A DNA stretch of 51,089 bases, from assembly GCA_937920495.1 (NCBI GenBank), contig CALEUQ010000031.1, positions 1-51,089 on the forward strand, written 5' to 3'. The stretch is from an uncultured bacterium. GTDB lineage: Bacteria > Spirochaetota > UBA4802 > UB4802. This document shows positions 43,500 to 51,010 of this stretch, one piece after another (within the stretch, counting starts at the first letter, position 1; each line of letters begins with the position of its first letter). Under the pieces are notes generated by a model. The model worked only from the letters and a program-made list of their open reading frames with translations, was not told the origin of the DNA and ran no database searches. The translations under genes and the position numbers were made by a program.

Positions 43500-44726
43500 A
43501 TGAATAAAAAAATATTTTTGGCAATGATTATTACCTGTGTTGTTGGGGCTATTGATGCACTGTATCTGCTCTATGTTCATTACTTTCCGATAGTACCTGA
43601 TGAAGCACTTTTTGCATTGTGTACTGCCGGAAGTATGTTTGACTGCAATGCAGTCAATACCAGTGCGTATGCGGTGCTTTTTGGTCTGCCGTTATCGGCA
43701 TGGGGTATTGCATTTTATATATTTTTCATGGCATTAGTAAATATGTACTATAAATATAGAACTCATGTAATTATGGAATTTATAATGTTGTGGCTTACCA
43801 TATTTGCAGTACTGCTTTCAGTAATGTTAGGATTTGTATCATTTGTTAAAATAAAAAAATTTTGTACTTTTTGCATGCTACTGTGGTTATGCAATGGTGC
43901 GCTGCTTGTTATGGTAGGTATGCACATAAAACGTTTGTACAATGGTCTTAAAAATGCACTAACTACCATACATGATTTTGATATTATAGCTTTAATAAAA
44001 GATATGCAAGTGCAAAAAATATTATTAATACTTTCAATAGCTGGTATTATTTCGCTTGGGATTTCGTATGGAATTGATGCATCGTGTAGGTATGCATATA
44101 ATCAGAAAGAAAAGGAAAGGGAAGCACAACTTATAGAAGAGTTTAAAAAGGATTATGAGCAATACGAAAAAGTGAGCATAAAGGTTGATGATATCAAGCC
44201 TATTATAGGAGCAAAGGAAAATCCAGTTCATGTTGTGGTGTTCTTTGATTTCAACTGTGGTGCCTGTCATAGAGCTATTGCCTTACTTAGCGAACTGGCA
44301 CTAAAATATAAAGATGCTGTTGCACTGTATGTACGCCATTTCCCGCTGGATGGCACATGCAACAGGTTTATTACACACACAAAAGATGGATCTTCATGCA
44401 GAGCGTCGCAATTTGCATATGCATTGTATGGAAGTAGTGATTATCATGATTACATTCTGCAGCTTATGAAGCATAAAGGCATAATTGATGATGGTGTTAT
44501 TAAAGACGTAATTGCAGATTTAAAGAAAGACTATACAAAAATTGAAGAAAACGCACACGCAAAAGAGGTGCAAAAACTTTTGCAAAACGATATATCGCTT
44601 GGTGGTGCACTTGGTGTCCAAGCAACACCAACAATTATTATTAATAATACAAAGCTACGTCCCGGCACACCACCGGCATATATGCTTGAAATGGCAATAA
44701 AGTTGGAGATGGCAAAAAAGAAATAA
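43500..44726 (+). CDS. VKOR-DsbA fusion, disulfide-forming membrane protein
   Basis: This 408-residue fusion joins both halves of a periplasmic disulfide system. Residues 1-145 are a four- to five-helix VKOR domain with loop cysteines Cys41 and Cys49 (CTAGSMFDC) and the quinone-side pair CTFC (Cys122, Cys125). After another helix (about 178-200) and a charged linker, the C-terminal DsbA-like thioredoxin domain carries NCGACH (Cys253, Cys256) and the cis-Pro in GVQATPTIIINN. All redox cysteines are present. AAGGGAG precedes the ATG. It would oxidise exported proteins with electrons passed to quinone. Confidence 0.93.
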   Translation: MNKKIFLAMIITCVVGAIDALYLLYVHYFPIVPDEALFALCTAGSMFDCNAVNTSAYAVLFGLPLSAWGIAFYIFFMALVNMYYKYRTHVIMEFIMLWLTIFAVLLSVMLGFVSFVKIKKFCTFCMLLWLCNGALLVMVGMHIKRLYNGLKNALTTIHDFDIIALIKDMQVQKILLILSIAGIISLGISYGIDASCRYAYNQKEKEREAQLIEEFKKDYEQYEKVSIKVDDIKPIIGAKENPVHVVVFFDFNCGACHRAIALLSELALKYKDAVALYVRHFPLDGTCNRFITHTKDGSSCRASQFAYALYGSSDYHDYILQLMKHKGIIDDGVIKDVIADLKKDYTKIEENAHAKEVQKLLQNDISLGGALGVQATPTIIINNTKLRPGTPPAYMLEMAIKLEMAKKK

Positions 44727-44738
44727 CATTATTTTAAA

Positions 44739-44767
44739 TTGACAATTGCTTACGCTGGTAATAACAT
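44739..44767 (+). promoter_or_regulatory. Sigma-70-type promoter
   Basis: TTGACA (44739-44744), a 17-nt spacer and TAACAT (44762-44767) lie 41 bp before the ATG of the beta-propeller gene. The -35 is perfect and the spacing optimal. Confidence 0.6.
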
Positions 44768-44808
44768 TATTATTTGTCATTTAAACAAACAGATATAACG
44801 GAGGTTCT

Positions 44809-46074
44809 ATGAAAGTAATTAAAATTACGTTACGTGTTATAACATCAATTGTACTATTTCCGGTAATTTTGATATCCCTGTTGATCATTTACTGGGATCT
44901 ACGCAAACCACCGCAATACTCGTACGATCCATCATTACAATTCAACTCGTATATAATTACAACATCGGATGATCCGTTAAAGTGGCATAATTCAAATACT
45001 GATCTTATATATTATCAGGGATTTTATTATTGCATACATGCTCAAACAAAATGGCACTTATATGATGACAATGGGTATCTGCTCATCAGGCGCTCTTCTG
45101 ATGCTAAAAACTGGCAGGATGTGGCAAAATTGGTAGTAACAGGAAAAGATGTGCGTGACCCAAAATTTGCAATTATTAAGAATGACCTTTTTGTGTATTT
45201 CCTGGTAAACGAAAAATTTGATCCTTCACCACACACAACCTTCTGGTCTTATACAAAAGATGGATTAAACTGGAGCATCCCAAAAGAATTGAATACAATA
45301 GTAGTCAATCACCACACAGAAAAGGGTATAGCAAAGATAATGAAGGGAGGCTGGAATCTCTGGCGGCCAAAAACACAGGATAATAAAGTATGGTATGTTA
45401 TAGCCAGTGGCAAAAAGCCTTTGTTGTTGCCAGCAGGTCAGCCGGTGCATACTGATGTCAATACCATAACAATACTATTGTCATCAACCGATGGATTGAT
45501 CTGGAAAGAAGTTTCTGAAGTATATACCGCGTATGGTAATGGTGAGCCAGAGTTAGAGTTTTTGCCGGATGGCTCAATAATTGCCACACTGCGATGTGGA
45601 AGCCTGGGAACGGGAGGATATGAATTTGGCAATCCAACGGGCAATACCATCATTGCTATTGCAAAGAAGCCATATACTACCTGGAGCTATGCTCATTCAT
45701 TTATAACAAGGCTTGATGGTGCTACACTGTTTTCAATCAAGGGGCGTATCTTTGCTGCGGGAAGGAACCATTTAGGACCACGGTTTGATTTAGGTAACCA
45801 TGTAGCAAAAAAACGTACCGCTATTTATGAAGTGTTACCCGACAGGTTAATTCATCTGTTTGACCTTCCATCCAATGGTGATACTGCGTATACCGGTGTT
45901 GTGATAAAAGATGAAATGGTGTATGTGAGCTACTATACATGCCCAATTGAGAAGGATTATCCATGGATTATTGGTATATGCTTTAAATCCAAAACCGATG
46001 TGCGCATGGCTACTTTTACCGTAGGGGGATTATTGAAAGTTGCTGATGTAAAACGAAATCTTTCAAGTAAGTGA
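44809..46074 (+). CDS. Membrane-anchored beta-propeller (sialidase-like) protein
   Basis: This 421-residue protein has an N-terminal signal-anchor (residues about 7-30) and a large extracytoplasmic domain. At least three Asp-box-like turns are visible: RRSSDAKNWQDV, SYTKDGLNWS and SSTDGLIWKEV. These turns mark sialidase or five- to six-bladed glycosidase propellers. Catalytic residues cannot be assigned. A GGAGG-type ribosome-binding site and a good promoter precede it. It is followed by two very small membrane-protein genes in the same direction. A glycan-related role on the cell surface is inference. Confidence 0.75.
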   Translation: MKVIKITLRVITSIVLFPVILISLLIIYWDLRKPPQYSYDPSLQFNSYIITTSDDPLKWHNSNTDLIYYQGFYYCIHAQTKWHLYDDNGYLLIRRSSDAKNWQDVAKLVVTGKDVRDPKFAIIKNDLFVYFLVNEKFDPSPHTTFWSYTKDGLNWSIPKELNTIVVNHHTEKGIAKIMKGGWNLWRPKTQDNKVWYVIASGKKPLLLPAGQPVHTDVNTITILLSSTDGLIWKEVSEVYTAYGNGEPELEFLPDGSIIATLRCGSLGTGGYEFGNPTGNTIIAIAKKPYTTWSYAHSFITRLDGATLFSIKGRIFAAGRNHLGPRFDLGNHVAKKRTAIYEVLPDRLIHLFDLPSNGDTAYTGVVIKDEMVYVSYYTCPIEKDYPWIIGICFKSKTDVRMATFTVGGLLKVADVKRNLSSK

Positions 46075-46084
46075 GGGAATGAAT

Positions 46085-46195
46085 ATGAATAAGGAAATTA
46101 TGTATTTTGCAGTTAAGATCATTCTTTCTATCATTGTGGGAATTCTTGTTATTTATCCACTATATTTATATGGCAGGCACTTTCTTTTACCATAG
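46085..46195 (+). CDS. Small single-span membrane protein (36 residues)
   Basis: This 36-residue open frame starts MNKEIMYFAVKIILSI and is mostly one hydrophobic helix, ending GRHFLLP. GAGGGA lies 6-12 nt upstream, overlapping the stop region of the beta-propeller gene. A start two codons earlier (46079) is possible. Its position directly after that gene suggests co-expression. It is below the usual annotation limit, and no family is recognised. Confidence 0.5.
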   Translation: MNKEIMYFAVKIILSIIVGILVIYPLYLYGRHFLLP

Positions 46196-46237
46196 CATTA
46201 CGTAAAATAATTGGAAATGAAATAAGGAGGAATGTAT

Positions 46238-46357
46238 ATGGATATGCTTTCATTCAGAACATCTAAAGTATGGAAAATTATTGTGTATAGTTACTGGGCA
46301 ATAATTGTTGCATGTGCTGTGTTCTTCTATTATTTGATACTATCAACTTTATTTTAA
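46238..46357 (+). CDS. Small single-span membrane protein (39 residues)
   Basis: This 39-residue open frame ([15 protein letters not shown], then a hydrophobic helix ending STLF) sits behind an excellent AAGGAGG ribosome-binding site with 7-nt spacing. Basic residues before the helix predict a cytoplasmic N-terminus. It is the third gene in line after the beta-propeller and 36-residue genes, and overlaps the 3' end of the convergent dCMP deaminase gene by 9 bp. Function is unknown. Confidence 0.55.
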   Translation: MDMLSFRTSKVWKIIVYSYWAIIVACAVFFYYLILSTLF

Positions 46358-46801
46358 TTTCCCAAACACAATTGCTTCAACGCCAGCTTCATCCATCATG
46401 GCTTTTGCAAGCTCATCGTTGTAGGGGTGTTCAAAGATAAATGTTTTTATGCCGGCGTTTATCAGCATCTTGGTGCAGATGGAGCATGGCTGGTGAGTGA
46501 CATAGATAATTGCACCGGCAATAGACACACCGTGAAATGCTGCCTGTATAATGGCATTTTGCTCGGCGTGCAGGCCGCGGCACAACTCATGCCGCTCACC
46601 GGAGGGCACATTGTAGATATTGCGCAGGCAGGTTTGTGGAGTGCAGTGCGTGATTCCCGTTGGCACTCCGTTGTATCCGGTGGACAGTATGCGTTTATCT
46701 TTTACAATGACCGCGCCCACCTTGCGACGTATGCATGTGGCACGTGTAGATACATCATGTGCGATCATCATGAAATATTCATCCCATGTTGGCCTGTTCA
46801 T
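46349..46801 (-). CDS. dCMP deaminase (ComEB-like)
   Basis: This 150-residue zinc-dependent deoxycytidylate deaminase converts dCMP to dUMP for thymidylate synthesis. The zinc site is HAEQNAI (His78, Glu80) with PCSIC (Cys106, Cys109). An insert between strands with Cys53, Cys58, His71 and Cys74 is typical of this family's second zinc site. GYNGVPTG is the conserved substrate loop. It overlaps the upstream gene by 4 nt and is last in a three-gene minus-strand operon. Confidence 0.94.
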   Translation of the reverse strand: MNRPTWDEYFMMIAHDVSTRATCIRRKVGAVIVKDKRILSTGYNGVPTGITHCTPQTCLRNIYNVPSGERHELCRGLHAEQNAIIQAAFHGVSIAGAIIYVTHQPCSICTKMLINAGIKTFIFEHPYNDELAKAMMDEAGVEAIVFGKLK

Positions 46802-47373
46802 TTTGCACTCACCTTGCAGTTAAATTGTAGCAACACTGTATAATCCATAACTGTGTGAAGTGTGCACTTAACTGTTAATGGAATTACACTGTGATACACA
46901 TATCGCTTTGGTTTTAGTAAATCATGTTTTTTTGCATATTCTTTAATTAGCTCGATTGGTATATAGGTGGAAAGCGTTACAGGCTTTTGTGGTGTTATGG
47001 TAAGCACGGTGGATGGATATTCCACAGGATGCGTAAGTATTTCATTATTGTCATGTGCGATAGTTACCGTGATAGCAGGCTGTTTTAGCCAGAGCGTTGA
47101 TGATGAGTGGCTGGTAAATGTGACTGACGCAAGGATTGGCTGGTTGATGGTGTGAATGATGGAAACGCGCACCTGTACACCATTTACTGCAACGGTTTGA
47201 TAGATATAATCAGTTGGTTCTTTTTTTTGAATGATGAGCGTTAATAATATGATAAACACAATAATGTTAATCAGCAAAAAGATGCGCGAGAATTTCTTTT
47301 TGCGCTGATTGCTGTCAGGTGGTACTTCACCTTTTTTAATGTATTCAATCCGTTCCTGAATTTTTTCCTGCAT
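46798..47373 (-). CDS. Single-span membrane protein of unknown function
   Basis: This 191-residue protein has a cytoplasmic Lys-rich N-terminus (residues 1-30), one hydrophobic helix (about 30-50) and a beta-rich extracytoplasmic domain of about 140 residues containing [19 protein letters not shown]. No family is recognised. It sits between an unknown gene (4-nt gap) and dCMP deaminase (4-nt overlap). An octamer at 47057-47064 lies inside it, read on the coding strand as ACTATCGC. Confidence 0.7.
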   Translation of the reverse strand: MQEKIQERIEYIKKGEVPPDSNQRKKKFSRIFLLINIIVFIILLTLIIQKKEPTDYIYQTVAVNGVQVRVSIIHTINQPILASVTFTSHSSSTLWLKQPAITVTIAHDNNEILTHPVEYPSTVLTITPQKPVTLSTYIPIELIKEYAKKHDLLKPKRYVYHSVIPLTVKCTLHTVMDYTVLLQFNCKVSAK

Positions 47374-47377
47374 TGTA

Positions 47378-47824
47378 TTATTCTATTTGCTGTAGTATAG
47401 CCAGAGGGAGTGTAAAGGTAATGGATTTCATTTTAACAATATCACCATATATCATGGCAAAAAAGTTAATGGTTACAGTATTTGTATCCCGTAATGAATT
47501 GAAAAAATACGCATTCGCAGGATTGAGAGCAAAATGAAATGTATGGTATGTCTGAATTTCCTTGCCATCGGCAAACATGGTAAGGGCAGTTGATTTCTCT
47601 TCTTTTTCTATGAGCCACGATACATTGGTTGGCAGGATATCGTCAATTGCTTCAGGCAAATCAAAATACAAAAGGTAATAATCATCAGGAGTAGACAATA
47701 GCAATGATGTCCCTGCATCTTCAAAAAAATCATACAGCGGTGCATAAAACTCCCTGTCAAGAGTGGAGTTGTCAGGGAGTTTACGTAATGCTGCAATAAA
47801 CTGTTGTGTTGCAATGATGTCCAT
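47378..47824 (-). CDS. Hypothetical protein, first of a three-gene operon
   Basis: This 148-residue soluble, acidic, beta-rich protein has no signal peptide. Stretches such as SLLLSTPDDYYLLYFDLPEA and VSWLIEKEEKSTALTMFADG suggest a compact alpha/beta fold, but I do not recognise it. It starts with ATG at 47824 just downstream of an octamer cluster, and is followed after 4 nt by the single-span membrane protein. Confidence 0.65.
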   Translation of the reverse strand: MDIIATQQFIAALRKLPDNSTLDREFYAPLYDFFEDAGTSLLLSTPDDYYLLYFDLPEAIDDILPTNVSWLIEKEEKSTALTMFADGKEIQTYHTFHFALNPANAYFFNSLRDTNTVTINFFAMIYGDIVKMKSITFTLPLAILQQIE

Positions 47825-47832
47825 ATACGGTA

Positions 47833-47988
47833 ACTATCGCTTATAATAAAATCTTTTAAAAATTTTACAGTAACAATGCCATTATGTACAGTAGTGTTAT
47901 TGCCGGTAACTATCGCATAAAAAAAATTACAGTAAAACAGAACTATGTACACTAGTGTATAGTGCCGGTAACTATCGCCTAAAAATTA
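47833..47988. repeat. 62-bp tandem duplication carrying three GCGATAGT-type motifs
   Basis: Two direct copies (47865-47926 and 47927-47988) each start TTACAGTAA, contain ATGTACA(C/G)TAGTGT and end with GCCGGTAACTATCGC plus an A-rich stretch. A third, partial copy of the last part lies at 47830-47840. Exact octamers are at 47833-47840, 47909-47916 and 47971-47978. The last one abuts the LysE gene's stop codon. The block lies upstream of the 148-residue gene's start. Confidence 0.85.
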
Positions 47989-48656
47989 TATAACACATCA
48001 ACACTGGTGTTGGTTGCCAATCCGTACAGTTTGAACGCAAAATATATGATAACAAACACAAGCAAAATCATGATGACGATGTTCATCCTGTCAAGCAACT
48101 TATCGGAAATGGATTCCTGCAATCTGTTCATCATGAACGCAATGAGCGTAAGGTAACCTGCAAGCCCGGTGCAGCATGCTACCAGGAACGTGGCTTTGAG
48201 TGGAATGGACATAGTATCAAATAGCTGCAGATCCAGAAGAAGCTTGTAACCTATTACCCACCATACAATCATACCGGGATTGGTGATGGCAATGGTAAAG
48301 CCTGTTAAGAATGACGTGCGTTTTTTGTATTGTATGTGTGTTTTGATGTGTGGCGGTATATGTTTGTGTTCGCGGTAAGAACGGTACAAAAGCGCTATGA
48401 TAACAAGTATGCCCAGCGAATATGTAAATATTTGCACTTCAGGATAATGCAAAAAGCCGCCAATTCCAAAAAGAACCAGCACGCCGTAGATGAAATCGGA
48501 TGTCACCGAACCAAGTGCAACAGAGAGTGCAGGTTTAAGGTGTCCGTTTATGGCTTTTTTAATGACCTCAAGCTGTACAGCACCTACGGGAATTGATGAA
48601 ATAAATCCAATAAAAAGTCCAAATGCAAATAAAAAAAAGATATGAATGGTGTACAT
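47979..48656 (-). CDS. LysE-family exporter
   Basis: This 225-residue membrane protein has six predicted helices, with the LysE/RhtB pattern: GLFIGFISSIPVGAVQLEVI at the N-terminus, SVTSDFIYGVLVLFG, and TGFTIAITNPGMIVWWVIG in the middle. Family members export amino acids or related small molecules. The ATG at 48656 places the first helix correctly; the frame extending to 48776 would add an atypical leader. A copy of the MarR operator arm lies 59-73 bp upstream. Substrate is unknown. Confidence 0.85.
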   Translation of the reverse strand: MYTIHIFFLFAFGLFIGFISSIPVGAVQLEVIKKAINGHLKPALSVALGSVTSDFIYGVLVLFGIGGFLHYPEVQIFTYSLGILVIIALLYRSYREHKHIPPHIKTHIQYKKRTSFLTGFTIAITNPGMIVWWVIGYKLLLDLQLFDTMSIPLKATFLVACCTGLAGYLTLIAFMMNRLQESISDKLLDRMNIVIMILLVFVIIYFAFKLYGLATNTSVDVLYNF

Positions 48657-48783
48657 GCCATACCTGCAAATAAAATTTTGTCTGATTATATACGATGCAA
48701 ATTGTATAAAAAAGTTGCAAGTATTTTTTAAAAATAAAATAAATAATGAAGAATACAGTGACCAGGATAGGTACAAAACTATT

Positions 48784-49548
48784 TTATTTTTGCTTCTTTT
48801 GTTGTTTTAGTTCTTCAACTTCCTGTGGCGACAATTTGCGTCCCTGCAGTACTATCTTGCGTATGGATTCTTTTGAGAAATCGTCTTCAAATACTATTTC
48901 CTTACCATTAAGTACTTTCAGATTGTCGATGATAGGGATGCAATTCTTTGAAGCAAAGCCAATCTTTCCACCTTCAGGCTCTTCATTTAGTGTGTGCGAT
49001 AGTATCCGTGTATTGTCTATTGCTGCGGTAAGTGTTTTTCCCTGCAGATTGATTGACAGTGTGTATGCTCTTCCATAGTCAAGCGATACTTCTTTTGTGG
49101 CAAGTGTGGTGATGATAAAGTTTCCTTTAGCCTGCTTTGGAAGTGTTGTGTCTTTGATGTCGGATTTGATGATACTCACGGTGTGTATGATTTTACTGTC
49201 GCCAGTAAACTGCACGGCGTAGAACTGGCGGTAATCAGATGCAGCAAAAAATGTGAGATAGGTGGCACCATCAGCAGGCGAGTAAAGTGCAACAGTGTGT
49301 GTAACGGATGTAAAGCTGAATGAGTTGCTGCTTATAAGTGAGTTTACGTTAATAAGCGGGCTGTAATCAAAATTAAAAGATTTTCCCCTGTTTTCACGCA
49401 GGTAGGATTCTTTGTTGTCGCTGACCACCGACCAGTTACCAGAGATCTGCTGCCAGGTGTGGGTGGATGTTACATTATCCTGAGCAAATATTATAGTGGA
49501 AAGAATGATTATTGATACAATTGAATATGTATAAAAGTTTGGTCTCAT
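48784..49548 (-). CDS. Secreted lectin-like (concanavalin-fold) protein
   Basis: This 254-residue protein has a signal peptide (residues 1-22, cleavage after FAQ). Its beta-sandwich pattern resembles laminin-G or DUF1080-like domains: YLTFFAASDYRQFYAVQF, YTLSINLQGKTLTAAIDNTRIL and GGKIGFASKNCIPIIDNLKVLNG. A Gln/Lys-rich tail ends it. Ligand unknown. The ribosome-binding site is odd: AAGGAG lies near an out-of-frame ATG at 49561, 13 bp ahead of the coding ATG. Confidence 0.75.
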   Translation of the reverse strand: MRPNFYTYSIVSIIILSTIIFAQDNVTSTHTWQQISGNWSVVSDNKESYLRENRGKSFNFDYSPLINVNSLISSNSFSFTSVTHTVALYSPADGATYLTFFAASDYRQFYAVQFTGDSKIIHTVSIIKSDIKDTTLPKQAKGNFIITTLATKEVSLDYGRAYTLSINLQGKTLTAAIDNTRILSHTLNEEPEGGKIGFASKNCIPIIDNLKVLNGKEIVFEDDFSKESIRKIVLQGRKLSPQEVEELKQQKKQK

Positions 49549-49866
49549 GGTGATAATACATTACGCTCCTTTTGCTTATATACAGAAAAGAGATGCTAAT
49601 TTTTAAGAAATAAAAAAACTATCACTGAATTTACTTTGCTACCTATGTTATAGTTTTAATAATAATCAGTATATTGGTAATATTACACATCGAGTAAGTG
49701 TCATACAACAATCAAAAGTAACCATCACACTCACAATTATTTTAAAATACTTGCCTGGTTATACAAGCCATAGAACACTACAATAACTAAAAAATTAACA
49801 CTTTCTCCCAAAATTCTTACTTACTACATTTACAAGATACAAGAGAATAGAAAACAAAATATATTG
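49549..49866. other. Intergenic region, nothing recognised
   Basis: This 318-bp AT-rich spacer lies between two minus-strand genes. It holds the ribosome-binding site region of the lectin-like gene at its left end. I see no repeat element, hairpin or RNA gene. Confidence 0.5.
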
Positions 49867-50217
49867 TTATGGAGTTACTGAATCAATTGTATAGACTTCC
49901 GAAGATCCTTCGTTAAGACTTAGTGAATTAGAATTAGTTTCTTTTATTACAACACTCCCTTCTCGAAATTCAGACCCATTATATATACTGGCAATAACTG
50001 TTCCATTGAGTTTATCAACCTCTTTAAATTCAGTCTGGGTTCCATCAGCATATCCACCACTTTTACTCCATACCTCATCACCATCTGCCCATACAATATC
50101 ATTTATAGGATTCCCAGCATCATTTATCCACGCTAATTCAGTTTTGTCATTATTACACCCTATACCTGCAAAGAGCATTAGTGCTGCTATTGTTATTGTT
50201 ATGATAATTGTTCGCAT
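49867..50217 (-). CDS. Small lipoprotein of unknown function
   Basis: This 116-residue protein has a lipobox FAGIGC (Cys21) after a hydrophobic signal. The mature part is polar and Gly/Ser/Asp-rich, with WINDAGNPINDIVWADGDEVW. A strong AGGAGG ribosome-binding site precedes the ATG. Family not recognised. Confidence 0.75.
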   Translation of the reverse strand: MRTIIITITIAALMLFAGIGCNNDKTELAWINDAGNPINDIVWADGDEVWSKSGGYADGTQTEFKEVDKLNGTVIASIYNGSEFREGSVVIKETNSNSLSLNEGSSEVYTIDSVTP

Positions 50218-51010
50218 GCTATCCTCCTAAGTATTATCACAAAATTATATAGAGTATTTTAATATTTTAATCCAAATTTTTTACACATAGCTATGCATTT
50301 ATAGATTCATGCCTGTATTATCAGGGAACTTACAAAAACTGTTTCCAAGGATGTTCCCTTGTGGGCACAATAAAACAATATATAGATAAAAACCGCTTCA
50401 TTAGGATGTTAATTTTAAGGATGAAAGCAATTTTTAGATGTGCCCATAATTCATTAAGGATATTTCACATTTACCAAACCACCACAGCAATATTATCATT
50501 AGGTGTCACTATACATTGCAGTGCCTGACACTTCTACACGTATTGCGCTGTTACTGCAAAAATATCATTACACCATCTATTCCCACGAATCGTCATAGAT
50601 AACTTCTCCATGTTTTAATATAATTATTTTATATACTGCTGTCAATTAATTTTGTGCAAATGTTTTTTTTGTTCCCGGGCTCTGACCCCTTTTTTTAAAG
50701 CTTCAAGGCTCGCAGTTGTATTTACCCCGCTTACCAACTCTGTTACTTAAGGCTTGTGAATGGAGTATATATGCTCTGACCCCTGTTATTCCCGACTTAC
50801 GTTGGGACAGGCTCGTTTAGAGGCTCTGACCCCCGTTTTTTCAACTTGCTCTGTATGCTCTGCGCTGTCAGCCTGATATTTTTTAATGCTCTGACCCCAT
50901 TTTTTCCCAAAATTTTTAAAAAAATTCCCACAACCTTTTACAATTTTCCCACCTTGTGCGTTGTATATACATAGAATCTATTACAAAAACGTAACACATG
51001 GAGGAATACT
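50218..51010. other. Gene-free region in front of a RAYT transposase
   Basis: These 793 bp contain no credible gene. The left 450 bp is AT-rich without clear signals. The right part carries four GCTCTGACCCC words and one CCCGAC-type hairpin, all listed separately. GGAG at 51000-51003 serves the transposase start. Confidence 0.6.
50679..50898. repeat. Four direct copies of GCTCTGACCCC plus a dispersed hairpin
   Basis: Exact copies lie at 50679-50689, 50773-50783, 50823-50833 and 50888-50898, each followed by C/T-rich sequence. CCCGACTTACGTTGGGACAGG at about 50790-50810 belongs to the same family as 43361-43401. All point the same way and lead up to the transposase at 51011. Confidence 0.8.

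Larger units (their letters stand above)
859..49003. repeat. Highly iterated octamer GCGATAGT/ACTATCGC (29 exact copies)
   Basis: First bases of ACTATCGC on the plus strand: 859, 1905, 5090, 14432, 16576, 23307, 24353, 26929, 32163, 35351, 39062, 39570, 47833, 47909, 47971. First bases of GCGATAGT: 3116, 8883, 15006, 15827, 17173, 25477, 31691, 32704, 33440, 37895, 41420, 43248, 47057, 48996. One-base variants GCTATCGC occur at 1070, 23514, 26693, 33232 and 38115. Counted by eye, so a few may be missed. Confidence 0.85.

Noticed and set aside
47833-47988. CRISPR-like array
   Set aside because: Only two and a half units; the intervening sequences are themselves similar, and no cas gene is present.
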